From Bacteroidota bacterium (GTDB lineage Bacteria > Bacteroidota > Bacteroidia > AKYH767-A > JABDAW01), in contig JABDAW010000014.1 of assembly GCA_013288905.1 (NCBI GenBank), positions 1-32,615 on the forward strand: a stretch of 32,615 nucleotides of DNA, read 5' to 3'. Numbering within the stretch: position 1 is the stretch's first letter; each line of letters begins with the position of its first letter. The position numbers and the translations under genes are program-made. Positions 22,607 through 32,035 of the stretch are shown here, one piece after another. Below the pieces are notes generated by a model. It was not told where the DNA came from, searched no databases, and worked only from the letters and a program-made list of their open reading frames with translations.

Positions 22607-23248
22607 ATGAGAAAAGCTAACAAGCTAAAGGTACACGATTCTGACGAGCATATCGCCGAGGAATTGAACACTGCAGGTCCGCTGCTGGCTGGTGATGGCA
22701 ATGTTGATGTTGCCGCTTTGGGTGCGCTGGTGGTAAGTGCCGATGCTGCTTATGTAGCCTCGAGAACTGCCGACAATGCTGCCCAGGTTGCTGCTGAAAC
22801 TGCTACGGACACCAAAAATTCCAAGAAATCACTTGGAATCACGGCGTACAATAATGCGGTGGATGAGGTAAACAAGGTCTATCCTAATGATCCCGACAAA
22901 GTTACTGCGTTGGGGTTGAATGCGTCCAAAGAAAGGACGAATAAAGGGAATTGCCCTAAGATTACCGGCGGAAAAGCAGAGCAGTGGATTCATGATGGTT
23001 TTGCGCAACTTTCGTGGGATTCTTTAGGCGTTCTGGCGGATTATTACACGCTCGAAGAAGCTACCGGAGATCCGGCAGTTGAAACGAACTGGTATGCAGC
23101 GAATCCTCCTGATTCCAAAGAAGCCAAGAAAGTAATCGTGAAGCCAAAGACTTTGAATGTGCCAACTAATTGGAGAGTTACAGGCCACAACACTGCCGGT
23201 GTTGGGGTAGCTCCATCCGATGCATTCGGAGGCGATCCGATTCATTAG
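22607..23248 (+). CDS. hypothetical protein, Ala-rich helical N-terminus with possible FnIII-like C-terminus
   Basis: 213 aa with clear stop and strong terminator; C-terminal NVPTNWRVTGHNTAGVGVAPSDAF suggestive only. Confidence 0.75.
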   Translation: MRKANKLKVHDSDEHIAEELNTAGPLLAGDGNVDVAALGALVVSADAAYVASRTADNAAQVAAETATDTKNSKKSLGITAYNNAVDEVNKVYPNDPDKVTALGLNASKERTNKGNCPKITGGKAEQWIHDGFAQLSWDSLGVLADYYTLEEATGDPAVETNWYAANPPDSKEAKKVIVKPKTLNVPTNWRVTGHNTAGVGVAPSDAFGGDPIH

Positions 23249-23274
23249 TCGGACAAAAAAACAGAAAAAAGCTT

Positions 23275-23310
23275 AGCCCTTCGATTCACCATCGAAGGGC
23301 TTTCTGTTTG
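23275..23310 (+). terminator. rho-independent terminator
   Basis: AGCCCTTCGAT-tcacc-ATCGAAGGGCT perfect 11-bp stem then TTTCTGTTTG. Confidence 0.9.
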
Positions 23311-23347
23311 TTATCAGATAGGGAATATTTTCCAAACAAGCAGCAAT

Positions 23348-23408
23348 AGGAACGCGTATGACGCAGAAAAATAGGTCTAATCTATTTTTCTGCGTCATAC
23401 GCGTTCCT
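23348..23408. repeat. perfect 27-bp inverted repeat, 7-nt loop
   Basis: AGGAACGCGTATGACGCAGAAAAATAG-gtctaat-CTATTTTTCTGCGTCATACGCGTTCCT. Confidence 0.97.
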
Positions 23409-23423
23409 GTTTTCCCAAGAACT

Positions 23424-26237
23424 CTATTTTATGATCACCACTTTTCCTTTTTCAATGACGCTTTCATAAATAGCAGAGCCATCATTCGAAACTATTTCCC
23501 AGAAATAAATGCCATTGCTTAGTGGAAACGTGATGGTTTCTTCTCTTTTGGAATCCTTGAAACTTTTGGAATAAAGCAATCTTCCGAATGCATCATTTAT
23601 TCGAAGATCGTAATTCGCAGTACCTGATTGACGAAGGATAAAAGTTCCATTATTGGGATTGGGGTATAGCAGGGGTATAGAATTTTGAGTTTCTATTTCA
23701 TTGATTCCATTCCGAATTACTGTTACACAAACGGTATCTGAAACGCCTTTGCATCCATTGGAATCTGTTACCATCAATGAATAACATCCGATGAAAGGTG
23801 CATTATAAAAAAAGTTGGTGGCACCTGCAATGGCAGTATCATTCAGCAGCCATTGATTATTGACAGGGGAGCTTGAAACCAACAAACTTCCATTATGAAT
23901 AATAGTCGGCACAATCGGAGTATCAACCACCACAATTGTAGCAGCAGAAGCATTGCTGCATCCGTTGGTATCTGTAATAGTCACCTGGAAATTGCCTGAA
24001 GTATCCGTATAAATCACTTGAGTGGAAGCTCCCGTATTCCAAAGATAGCTTGAACAATTGCTTGAGGATAAAGCGATGCTGTCTCCTAGACAAATAATTA
24101 CAGAACCGCCAGGAGTGATGATGGGAATGGGCAAGGCATTGACTGTAAGGATTGTAATAATTGTACTGTCGCAGGCATGAATCGTAGTAAGATGACTAGT
24201 CTGGATGGTATCATGAAGGGCAGTATAATCAGAGCCATTTGGGAAGGTAAAGATGCTGCCATGACAGATGGATGCGGCAACATTTTGATTGTAAACCGGA
24301 TGGACAGTGAGGGAGGTAATGATAGTACTGTCACAGAATTTTGTGGTCATCAAATGACTGGTTTGAATGGTATCCGAAATTGCCGTAATCGAAGTGCTGT
24401 CAGGGAACGTATAGACATGCCCATAGCAGATGGAAGTTGCGATATTTTGTGAATAAACCGGATTAACAGTGAGCACCGTGACGATGGTACTGTCACAGGT
24501 ATTTGTCGCAATCAAATGACTTGAATGAATCATTGAAACCGTGCCAATAGTGCTATCTGCGAATAGGAAAGTATCTCCCTGGCAAATGCTTATTGTATCA
24601 TGAAAAGAAGTTTGAATAAAGTCAATGGTTATTGTTGAAGATGCCGTGCATCCGCCTGTTCCAGGTATGATCACAGAATAAACTCCTGAAGAATTTACAG
24701 TTATACTTTGATTGGTGCTGCCGGTATTCCAATGGAAGGAAGCAGCAGTATCTGATGTCAGAGTAACAGGATTCCCCTGGCAGAAAATGGTTGTCGAGGG
24801 GGTAATGACGGGAGGAGTAACATAGCACATCTTTAATTTCGCAATAAACACATCATCAAATCCTGCATAAGCATTGACAAGATTGGTAACGCCAAATAGA
24901 ATGGAGTCACTTTCAAATAAACCCGTCAAATAAAGATTTCCGAATGCATCTGCGGTAATGCAAGATGCAAAATCATAATTTGTTCCTCCTGCGCTAATTG
25001 CCCAAAGAGGATTTCCATTCGGATCAATTTTAACAACAAAAATATCTGCCGAATCAGTGCTGTTTTGAGATGTATTCGTTAAAACAATATTGCCAAAGGA
25101 TATTGAATCACTATCGAAAAATCCTGTGACATAACTATTGCCCGCGGTGTCAGTAATTATTGACCAGGGTTCATCATCTTTAAGCCCACCGGATGATAAA
25201 GCCCAGATTGCATTACCATCAGCATCATATTTGGCAATGAAAATATCAGGATAAATTGTAGTGCCTGATTTTATTAAAGTATCAGGTCCGAGCACTACCG
25301 TATCACTGCCAAATTCTCCCGCTACATAAATATAGCCATGTGCATCACTTGAAATGGATTGTATTCCTGCACTGCGTGTTCCACCTGCATTTCTCGCCCA
25401 TATCAAATTACCATTTTCATCATATTTGGTAATAAATAGATTAAAAATACCTTCATTAATCAATGTATCTCCATCGAAGATGAGAGAGGTAGATTGAAAC
25501 GATCCGGCATCATAAATATATCCTGCAATATCTATCGTAACCGCAATTGTTTGGTCAAATTCACCTGTACCTGTTGCGGTTTTTGCCCACAACACGTTTC
25601 CGCTTGAATCATATTTTACAAGAAAGGGACTGTAAGCCCCGGTATTTGGAAGAACAATGGTATCAAAAGTGATATTGGGATAAGAAAAACTTCCCCCGAC
25701 ATAAATATTTCCAAAAGCGTCAGTTACGGCAGAAGAGGGACCATCTATATTTGCACCTCCTGCCCCCTTCGCCCAGAGCACATTACCATTAACATCAAAT
25801 TTGGCAATAAAAACATCAGAACCTCCGGCATTCGTTAACGTATAGGCACCAAACGTGATGCTATAGTTTTCATATTCCCCCACCATGTATAGATTTCCAG
25901 TAATATCAAATGTCAGAAATCGTGCACCATCATTACCATCTGTTCCAAAACTTTTTGCCCAAACGACATTTCCCAATGTATCATATTTGACCAGGAAAAT
26001 ATCTGTATTTCCCTGGCTGGGCAATGAAAAGGAACCAAAAGTAATAGTGTAATGAAAAGAACCTGCAACATAGATATTTCCTGAAACATCTGTTGCAATC
26101 GCATTTCCCACATCGGAGTTGGTATCACCTGCCCTCGCTGCCCAAACCCATTCAGGAACTTGAGCTTTCGTAGTCGAATAAAATAATGTGAACTGAATAA
26201 TCAATCCGAATATCGGGAGAAGGTAATTTTTTTTCAT
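23424..26237 (-). CDS. SBBP/beta-propeller repeat protein with T9SS type A sorting domain
   Basis: 937 aa; repeats of FGNIYVAGSF...FLVKYDxxGNVLWAKxxGG; three SICxG...CDSTIxTxLTV repeats; LLYPNPNNGTFILRQ...GIYFWEIVSNDG. Confidence 0.92.
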   Translation of the reverse strand: MKKNYLLPIFGLIIQFTLFYSTTKAQVPEWVWAARAGDTNSDVGNAIATDVSGNIYVAGSFHYTITFGSFSLPSQGNTDIFLVKYDTLGNVVWAKSFGTDGNDGARFLTFDITGNLYMVGEYENYSITFGAYTLTNAGGSDVFIAKFDVNGNVLWAKGAGGANIDGPSSAVTDAFGNIYVGGSFSYPNITFDTIVLPNTGAYSPFLVKYDSSGNVLWAKTATGTGEFDQTIAVTIDIAGYIYDAGSFQSTSLIFDGDTLINEGIFNLFITKYDENGNLIWARNAGGTRSAGIQSISSDAHGYIYVAGEFGSDTVVLGPDTLIKSGTTIYPDIFIAKYDADGNAIWALSSGGLKDDEPWSIITDTAGNSYVTGFFDSDSISFGNIVLTNTSQNSTDSADIFVVKIDPNGNPLWAISAGGTNYDFASCITADAFGNLYLTGLFESDSILFGVTNLVNAYAGFDDVFIAKLKMCYVTPPVITPSTTIFCQGNPVTLTSDTAASFHWNTGSTNQSITVNSSGVYSVIIPGTGGCTASSTITIDFIQTSFHDTISICQGDTFLFADSTIGTVSMIHSSHLIATNTCDSTIVTVLTVNPVYSQNIATSICYGHVYTFPDSTSITAISDTIQTSHLMTTKFCDSTIITSLTVHPVYNQNVAASICHGSIFTFPNGSDYTALHDTIQTSHLTTIHACDSTIITILTVNALPIPIITPGGSVIICLGDSIALSSSNCSSYLWNTGASTQVIYTDTSGNFQVTITDTNGCSNASAATIVVVDTPIVPTIIHNGSLLVSSSPVNNQWLLNDTAIAGATNFFYNAPFIGCYSLMVTDSNGCKGVSDTVCVTVIRNGINEIETQNSIPLLYPNPNNGTFILRQSGTANYDLRINDAFGRLLYSKSFKDSKREETITFPLSNGIYFWEIVSNDGSAIYESVIEKGKVVIIK

Positions 26238-26347
26238 GCTAAAATTTAATATTTTACAATTGTACTTTACACATAGACATCACATACCAAGAATTTCAAA
26301 CGTGCAATTCACTTCCACCATTCTGTTTTTAATCTCATTTCAAGCGA

Positions 26348-26355
26348 CAAAACTA
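26348..26355 (-). promoter_or_regulatory. putative -7 element for the SBBP gene
   Basis: TAGTTTTG on minus strand followed by TCGC. Confidence 0.35.
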
Positions 26356-26460
26356 TATAAATAATAGCAAATGAGATTATCTATAGGGTTTTTGTGTTCC
26401 GTGATTCACCCTATTAATAAAGCCACAGGAGACATTAACCTCCTCTTAATTGATAATCCA

Positions 26461-26649
26461 AGGAGGTCAATTGATATTAGAAGAAGGTTAATTTATATTA
26501 TAAGGAGGTTAATTGATAATGCGAGGAGGTTAATTGATATTATAAGGAGGCTAATTGATAATGTGAGAAGGTTAATTGATAATGTGAGAAGGTTAATTGA
26601 TAATGTGTGAAGGTTAATTGATATTGGGAGGGGAATAATCTCTATTGGG
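26461..26649. repeat. tandem array, about 9 x 21 bp
   Basis: AGGAGGTTAATTGATATTATA / AGAAGGTTAATTGATAATGTG-type units at exact 21-bp spacing; inverted partial unit ATTAACCTCCT just upstream. Confidence 0.92.
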
Positions 26650-26769
26650 AACTTTTAACATCAAATGGGCAAAGTTTTTCTGGAATAAAACAAGGGATGG
26701 GATTTGGAAGCGGGTTGTTATTTGGAATATTTGGAAGTTTTTGAAAGGATGAAAAAAAGAATGACAATC

Positions 26770-28626
26770 CTAAAGGGTATTGCCCGCTTCCTCCTCCACA
26801 ATATCCTTTTCAATCCTCAAATTACTTATGATAAATTCAGCACGTTCGGGAGTATTCTTCCCCATGTAATAACTCAACAATTGCTGGATAGCAACTTCCT
26901 TCAAGAGCACCGGTTCGAGGCGAATATGTTTCCCAATAAAGGCTCCGAATTCATCAGGTGAAATCTCTCCCAAGCCTTTGAAACGGGTAATCTCTGGCTT
27001 CGAGCCTAATTTATTTACCGCAATTTGCTTCTCGGTTTCGCTGTAGCAATAGATGGTTTCTTTCTTATTCCTTACCCTGAATAACGGCGTTTGAAGAATA
27101 TAAAGATGCCCGTTCTTCACCAAATCAGGGAAGAAATGCAAGAAGAAAGTTATCAGCAAAAGACGGATATGCATACCATCCACATCGGCATCGGTAGCCA
27201 ATACAATGCGGCTATAGCGCAAGTTCTCCAAGTCATCTTCAATATCTAATGCCGATTGAAGAAGATTAAATTCTTCATTCTCATAAACCACTTTCTTGGT
27301 CATTCCATAGCAATTCAAAGGCTTCCCTTTCAAACTGAATACCGCCTGTGTATTGACATCTCTCGCCTTGGTAATAGATCCGCTCGCAGAATCTCCTTCA
27401 GTAATAAAGAGAGTAGATTCCAAACGAAACTCATGTTTAGAATTCAGATGCACTCTGCAATCGCGAAGTTTCTTATTGTGAAGATTAGCCTTCTTAGCAC
27501 GTTCATTTGCGAGCTTCTTAATACCAGCAATTTCTTTACGCTCCCGTTCCGATTGAAGAATTTTCTTCAGCCATCTATCAGCGGTTTCAGGGTTCTTATG
27601 AAGATATTTATCCAATTCATTCTTCACAAAATCCACAATCCAAGTCCTCAAAACAGGACCTTCCGGGGATACCATTGATGACCCCAATTTAGTCTTCGTC
27701 TGCGATTCAAAAACAGGCTCCTGAACCCGCACACTTATCGCAGCCACAACCGAAGTCCGAATATCACTCGCATCAAAATCTTTCTTATAAAATTCCCGTG
27801 CCGCCTTCACGATACCTTCTCTGAAAGCCGCCTGATGCGTGCCTCCCTGCGTGGTATGCTGCCCGTTCACGAAAGAAAAATATTCCTCCCCATACTGATT
27901 AGTATACGTGATGGCAACCTCAATATCATTCCCCTTCAAATGAATGATCGGATACAACGCCTCATCATTCAAATTCTTATTCAACAAATCCAACAAACCA
28001 TTCTGCGAAAAGTATTTCGTCCCATTAAAATGAATGTTCAAACCGATGTTCAGATAAGCATAATTCCAAATCATCTCCTCGATATATTCATTCTTAAAAT
28101 CATACCCTCCAAAGATCTCCTCATCAGGCAAAAAAGTAATGTCCGTCCCGTTCCTTTCCTTGCTCGCAGCCTCCCGATGATCCTTCAAAATCACACCCTT
28201 CTGAAACTCCACCAACTTCGTCCTCCCATCCCTGTTAGACTGCACCTTGAAGTAAGAAGAAAGCGCATTCACAGCCTTACTCCCGACCCCATTCAAGCCC
28301 ACAGATTTCTGAAAAGCCTGCGAATCATACTTGCCACCAGTATTGATTTTCGAAACACAATCCACCACCTTTCCCAGCGGAATCCCACGACCAAAATCCC
28401 TCACCTCCACCATCTTATCCTTCACCGAAATCTCGATACTTTTCCCATACCCCATCACATACTCATCAATACAATTATCCACGATCTCCTTGAGCAGCAC
28501 ATAGATCCCATCATCCTGCGCCGACCCATCGCCCAGCTTCCCGATATACATCCCCGGACGCAGCCGGATATGCTGCTTCCAGTCAAGGGATTTTATGCTA
28601 TCATCATTATAAATTGCTTCAGCCAT
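26770..28626 (-). CDS. parE: DNA topoisomerase IV subunit B (type IIA topoisomerase ATPase subunit)
   Basis: 618 aa; [85 protein letters not shown]. Confidence 0.93.
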   Translation of the reverse strand: MAEAIYNDDSIKSLDWKQHIRLRPGMYIGKLGDGSAQDDGIYVLLKEIVDNCIDEYVMGYGKSIEISVKDKMVEVRDFGRGIPLGKVVDCVSKINTGGKYDSQAFQKSVGLNGVGSKAVNALSSYFKVQSNRDGRTKLVEFQKGVILKDHREAASKERNGTDITFLPDEEIFGGYDFKNEYIEEMIWNYAYLNIGLNIHFNGTKYFSQNGLLDLLNKNLNDEALYPIIHLKGNDIEVAITYTNQYGEEYFSFVNGQHTTQGGTHQAAFREGIVKAAREFYKKDFDASDIRTSVVAAISVRVQEPVFESQTKTKLGSSMVSPEGPVLRTWIVDFVKNELDKYLHKNPETADRWLKKILQSERERKEIAGIKKLANERAKKANLHNKKLRDCRVHLNSKHEFRLESTLFITEGDSASGSITKARDVNTQAVFSLKGKPLNCYGMTKKVVYENEEFNLLQSALDIEDDLENLRYSRIVLATDADVDGMHIRLLLITFFLHFFPDLVKNGHLYILQTPLFRVRNKKETIYCYSETEKQIAVNKLGSKPEITRFKGLGEISPDEFGAFIGKHIRLEPVLLKEVAIQQLLSYYMGKNTPERAEFIISNLRIEKDIVEEEAGNTL

Positions 28627-28647
28627 ATTCTATATTATTTGTGGCTG

Positions 28648-28655
28648 CAAAGATA
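28648..28655 (-). promoter_or_regulatory. parE -7 element
   Basis: TATCTTTG followed by CAGCCACAAAT on minus strand. Confidence 0.6.
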
Positions 28656-28830
28656 CTAATCCTATTAGTTTTATTGAAACGATTTTAGAAAGAATTAGAA
28701 TGAATATTCATAGCTGCTATATATCTTTTAGAGAATTCCATTAGAGTTGAATCAGGGGAATAGGCGAAGAGGTGTGGTGAATTTATCGAAGGTCTTTTGA
28801 TTTTACCATAAAGCAGCCCCATTTTTTTTC

Positions 28831-28838
28831 TATTTTTG
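28831..28838 (+). promoter_or_regulatory. galE operon -7 element
   Basis: TATTTTTG followed by CAGCCACAAAA, 30 nt upstream of the galE ATG. Confidence 0.6.
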
Positions 28839-28868
28839 CAGCCACAAAATTAAATTCCAAATTAAATA

Positions 28869-29933
28869 ATGAATATTTTAGTAACAGGTGGAATGGGGTA
28901 TATTGGCTCGCATACTGTTGTAGAACTGATGAATGCCGGACACACCGTTGCTATTCTTGATGATCTGTCTAATTCAAAAGCTGAAGTGTTGGATGCTATT
29001 ATTAAGATTAACGGCAAACGACCATATTTCGAAAAATTGAACATACGCAATCAAAATAAATTGTTCGCTTTTATTGAAGATAAAAAGTTTGATGCCATTA
29101 TTCATTTTGCAGCTTCTATTTTGGTAGATGAATCAGTAGAAAAACCCTTGGATTATTATTATAATAATCTGGTAAGCCTCATTAATGTTTTACAAATATC
29201 AAGAAAATTAGGGATAACAAATTTTGTTTTTTCTTCCTCTTGTTCGGTCTATGGTGAACCGGATGTTTTGCCTGTAACAGAAAATTCTCCTATCAAGAAA
29301 GCTGAGAGCCCTTATGCAAATACCAAGCAAATCGGTGAACAGATGATTCTGGATGCTGTAAATTCTTTTCCACATCAGGTACCAGTAGAAGGAAAGGAAT
29401 TAAAAAAACAACTCAATGCGATCTCATTAAGATATTTTAATCCGATAGGTGCACATGAATCTGCCCTTATCGGTGAAGAGCCTCATGGTAAACCAAGTCA
29501 TCTGATATCGGTTATAACAAGAACAGTTTTCAGTAAAGAAGGTTTCGTCAAGGTTTTTGGGAATGATTATAACACCCCTGATGGTACTTGTATACGCGAT
29601 TTTATTCATGTTACTGATGTCGCCAAAGCACATGTCAAAGCTGTCGAAAGATTGTTGAATAAGATGAACAAAAATCATTTCGAGGTTTTTAATATAGGTA
29701 CCGGCAAAGGGCAATCTGTCCTGGAAGCTATTCAGACTTTTGAGAAAGTTACCGGTACTAAATGTCCTTATGAAATCGTTCCGAGACGAGCAGGTGATAT
29801 AGAGAAAGTTTATGCAGATACAAGTTTGGCTAATGAAGAATTAGGTTGGAAGGCAGAAAAGAGTTTTGATGAAGCAATCTTATCGGCTTGGAACTGGGAA
29901 CTTCAATTAGGAAAAGGAATTAGAAATTATTAA
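28869..29933 (+). CDS. galE: UDP-glucose 4-epimerase
   Basis: 354 aa; ILVTGGMGYIGSHTVVELMNAGHTVAILDDLSNS, SSSCSVYGEPD, SPYANTKQIGEQM, SLRYFNPIGAH. Confidence 0.95.
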   Translation: MNILVTGGMGYIGSHTVVELMNAGHTVAILDDLSNSKAEVLDAIIKINGKRPYFEKLNIRNQNKLFAFIEDKKFDAIIHFAASILVDESVEKPLDYYYNNLVSLINVLQISRKLGITNFVFSSSCSVYGEPDVLPVTENSPIKKAESPYANTKQIGEQMILDAVNSFPHQVPVEGKELKKQLNAISLRYFNPIGAHESALIGEEPHGKPSHLISVITRTVFSKEGFVKVFGNDYNTPDGTCIRDFIHVTDVAKAHVKAVERLLNKMNKNHFEVFNIGTGKGQSVLEAIQTFEKVTGTKCPYEIVPRRAGDIEKVYADTSLANEELGWKAEKSFDEAILSAWNWELQLGKGIRNY

Positions 29934-29935
29934 TT

Positions 29936-30997
29936 ATGGAGTATAAAAAGAAAATATTAATTACCGGAGGAGCGGGTTTCATCGGGTCTCATGTTGTGAA
30001 AAGATTCGTTAAGAACTATCCCGAATATCAAATCTTTAATCTTGACAAACTGACTTATGCAGGTAATCTTGAAAACCTTCGTGAGATAGAAAATGAATCG
30101 AATTATACCTTCCTCAAAGGCGATATTGTGGAAACTGAATTCATCAATAAAATCTTTGAACACCATCAATTTAATGGAGTCATTCATCTTGCTGCAGAGT
30201 CCCATGTCGACAGGTCTATTGCTAATCCTTTGGAATTTATTATTACGAATATAGTTGGCACTACTACCCTGCTCAATGCCGCAAAGAATACCTGGAAAGA
30301 TAATTCCAACGATAATCTCTTTTATCATATTTCAACAGATGAAGTTTACGGTTCTTTGGGTAAGGAGGGATTCTTTACAGAAGAGACTGCTTATGATCCA
30401 AGAAGTCCATATTCAGCCTCTAAGGCAAGTTCGGATCATTTGGTGAGAGCTTATTTTCATACTTACAAATTACCTGTTGTTATCTCAAATTGTTCTAATA
30501 ATTATGGCTCCTATCATTTCCCGGAGAAGTTGATTCCATTGACGATTAATAACATTAAGAACAATAAGCCTATCCCCGTTTATGGCAAGGGTGAGAATGT
30601 GAGGGATTGGTTATTTGTAGAAGATCATGCAAGAGCTATTGATGTTATTTTTCATAAGGGTAGGATAGGGGAAACCTATAATATTGGGGGTAATAATGAA
30701 TGGACAAATATTGATTTAGTCAATCTTCTTTGCAAAATAATGGATGTAAAATTGTACCGTGAGGCAGGTACTTCAGCTAAGTTAATCACTTTCGTAAAAG
30801 ACCGTGCAGGACATGATTTGCGATATGCCATTGATTCTTCCAAACTTCAAAATGAATTAGGATGGAAACCATCTTTGCAATTTGAAGAAGGTTTGGAAAA
30901 GACCGTGGATTGGTATCTTGCCAATGAAGAATGGTTGAATCATGTAACTTCCGGAGCCTATCAAAACTATTATGAAACACAATATCACAAGAGATAA
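29936..30997 (+). CDS. rfbB: dTDP-glucose 4,6-dehydratase
   Basis: 353 aa; ILITGGAGFIGSHVVKRFVKNYPEYQIFNLDKLTYAGNLENL, HLAAESHVDRSI, STDEVYGSLG, SPYSASKASSDHLVRAY. Confidence 0.96.
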   Translation: MEYKKKILITGGAGFIGSHVVKRFVKNYPEYQIFNLDKLTYAGNLENLREIENESNYTFLKGDIVETEFINKIFEHHQFNGVIHLAAESHVDRSIANPLEFIITNIVGTTTLLNAAKNTWKDNSNDNLFYHISTDEVYGSLGKEGFFTEETAYDPRSPYSASKASSDHLVRAYFHTYKLPVVISNCSNNYGSYHFPEKLIPLTINNIKNNKPIPVYGKGENVRDWLFVEDHARAIDVIFHKGRIGETYNIGGNNEWTNIDLVNLLCKIMDVKLYREAGTSAKLITFVKDRAGHDLRYAIDSSKLQNELGWKPSLQFEEGLEKTVDWYLANEEWLNHVTSGAYQNYYETQYHKR

Positions 30998-31036
30998 ATA
31001 TTTATTAAATCGTTAATCATTAATCCAAAAACGTAA

Positions 31037-32035
31037 ATGTATAATACTCCCTTCCACACCAAAGATTTATGTAATTATTCCTTTCTTGTCACTGGAGGAT
31101 CGGGATTTATTGGTTCCAATCTTGTTGAGTATTTATTGAAATATAAAGCAAAGAAAGTTAGGGTTCTTGATGACTTATCTAATGGACATTACAAAAACCT
31201 GTTTCCTTTTAAAAACAATCTCTCTTTTGAATTTATTAAAGACACAATTGCCAACCCTGACGTTTGCATGAATGCATGCAAGGGTATGGATTATGTCTTT
31301 CATGAAGCTGCATTAGGCTCTGTGCCAAGGTCTTTGAAAACTCCTTTAAAAACACATGAAGCTAATGCTACAGGCTTCCTTAATATGCTTGATGCGGCAA
31401 GGAATAATAACATCAAACGATTTGTCTATGCCAGCTCCTCTTCAGTTTATGGAGATGATCAAAATATGCCTAAGATTGAAACAAAAATCGGTAATCCTTT
31501 GTCGCCTTATGCCGTTTCAAAATATACCAACGAACTCTATGCAAAAGTCTTTGCCATGAACTACGGAATGGAGATTATCGGTTTGCGATATTTCAATGTC
31601 TTTGGTCCCAATCAAAGCCCTGAAGGTGCCTATGCTGCGGTCATTCCATTGTTCATGGACGCGTTATTAAACAATAATTCACCGTATATCAATGGTGATG
31701 GCACACAGACTCGCGACTTCACTTTTGTTGAGAATGCTGTGCAGGCAAATATCAAAGCCATTTTCACAGAACATCCTGAAGCCTTGAGTAAAGTTTATAA
31801 CGTTGCAGTTGGGGACACAACTTCCATTAATGATGTCTTTCATGAATTAAAACGATTGACTCGAAGCACTTCAAAAGCCTTATACAGAGAGGAAAGAAAG
31901 GGTGACATCAGAGATTCATTAGCAGATATTTCTGCTGCAAAAACATACTTAGGATATAATCCTCAAATCAAGATTAATGAAGGATTAAAAATAACCTTAG
32001 ACTGGTTCAAAAATGTTAATCATAAATCAAAATGA
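31037..32035 (+). CDS. NAD-dependent SDR epimerase (UDP-GlcNAc/GalNAc 4-epimerase-like)
   Basis: 332 aa; FLVTGGSGFIGSNLVEYLL, HEAALGSVPRSLKTPLKTHEAN, SSSSVYGDDQNMPK, YAVSKYTNELYA. Confidence 0.92.
   Translation: MYNTPFHTKDLCNYSFLVTGGSGFIGSNLVEYLLKYKAKKVRVLDDLSNGHYKNLFPFKNNLSFEFIKDTIANPDVCMNACKGMDYVFHEAALGSVPRSLKTPLKTHEANATGFLNMLDAARNNNIKRFVYASSSSVYGDDQNMPKIETKIGNPLSPYAVSKYTNELYAKVFAMNYGMEIIGLRYFNVFGPNQSPEGAYAAVIPLFMDALLNNNSPYINGDGTQTRDFTFVENAVQANIKAIFTEHPEALSKVYNVAVGDTTSINDVFHELKRLTRSTSKALYREERKGDIRDSLADISAAKTYLGYNPQIKINEGLKITLDWFKNVNHKSK

Noticed and set aside
26371-26610. 79-aa RRLIDNV repeat ORF
   Set aside because: By-product of the 21-bp tandem array.
27835-28659. 274-aa plus-strand ORF antisense to parE
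   Set aside because: Low-complexity shadow ORF opposite a clear conserved enzyme.
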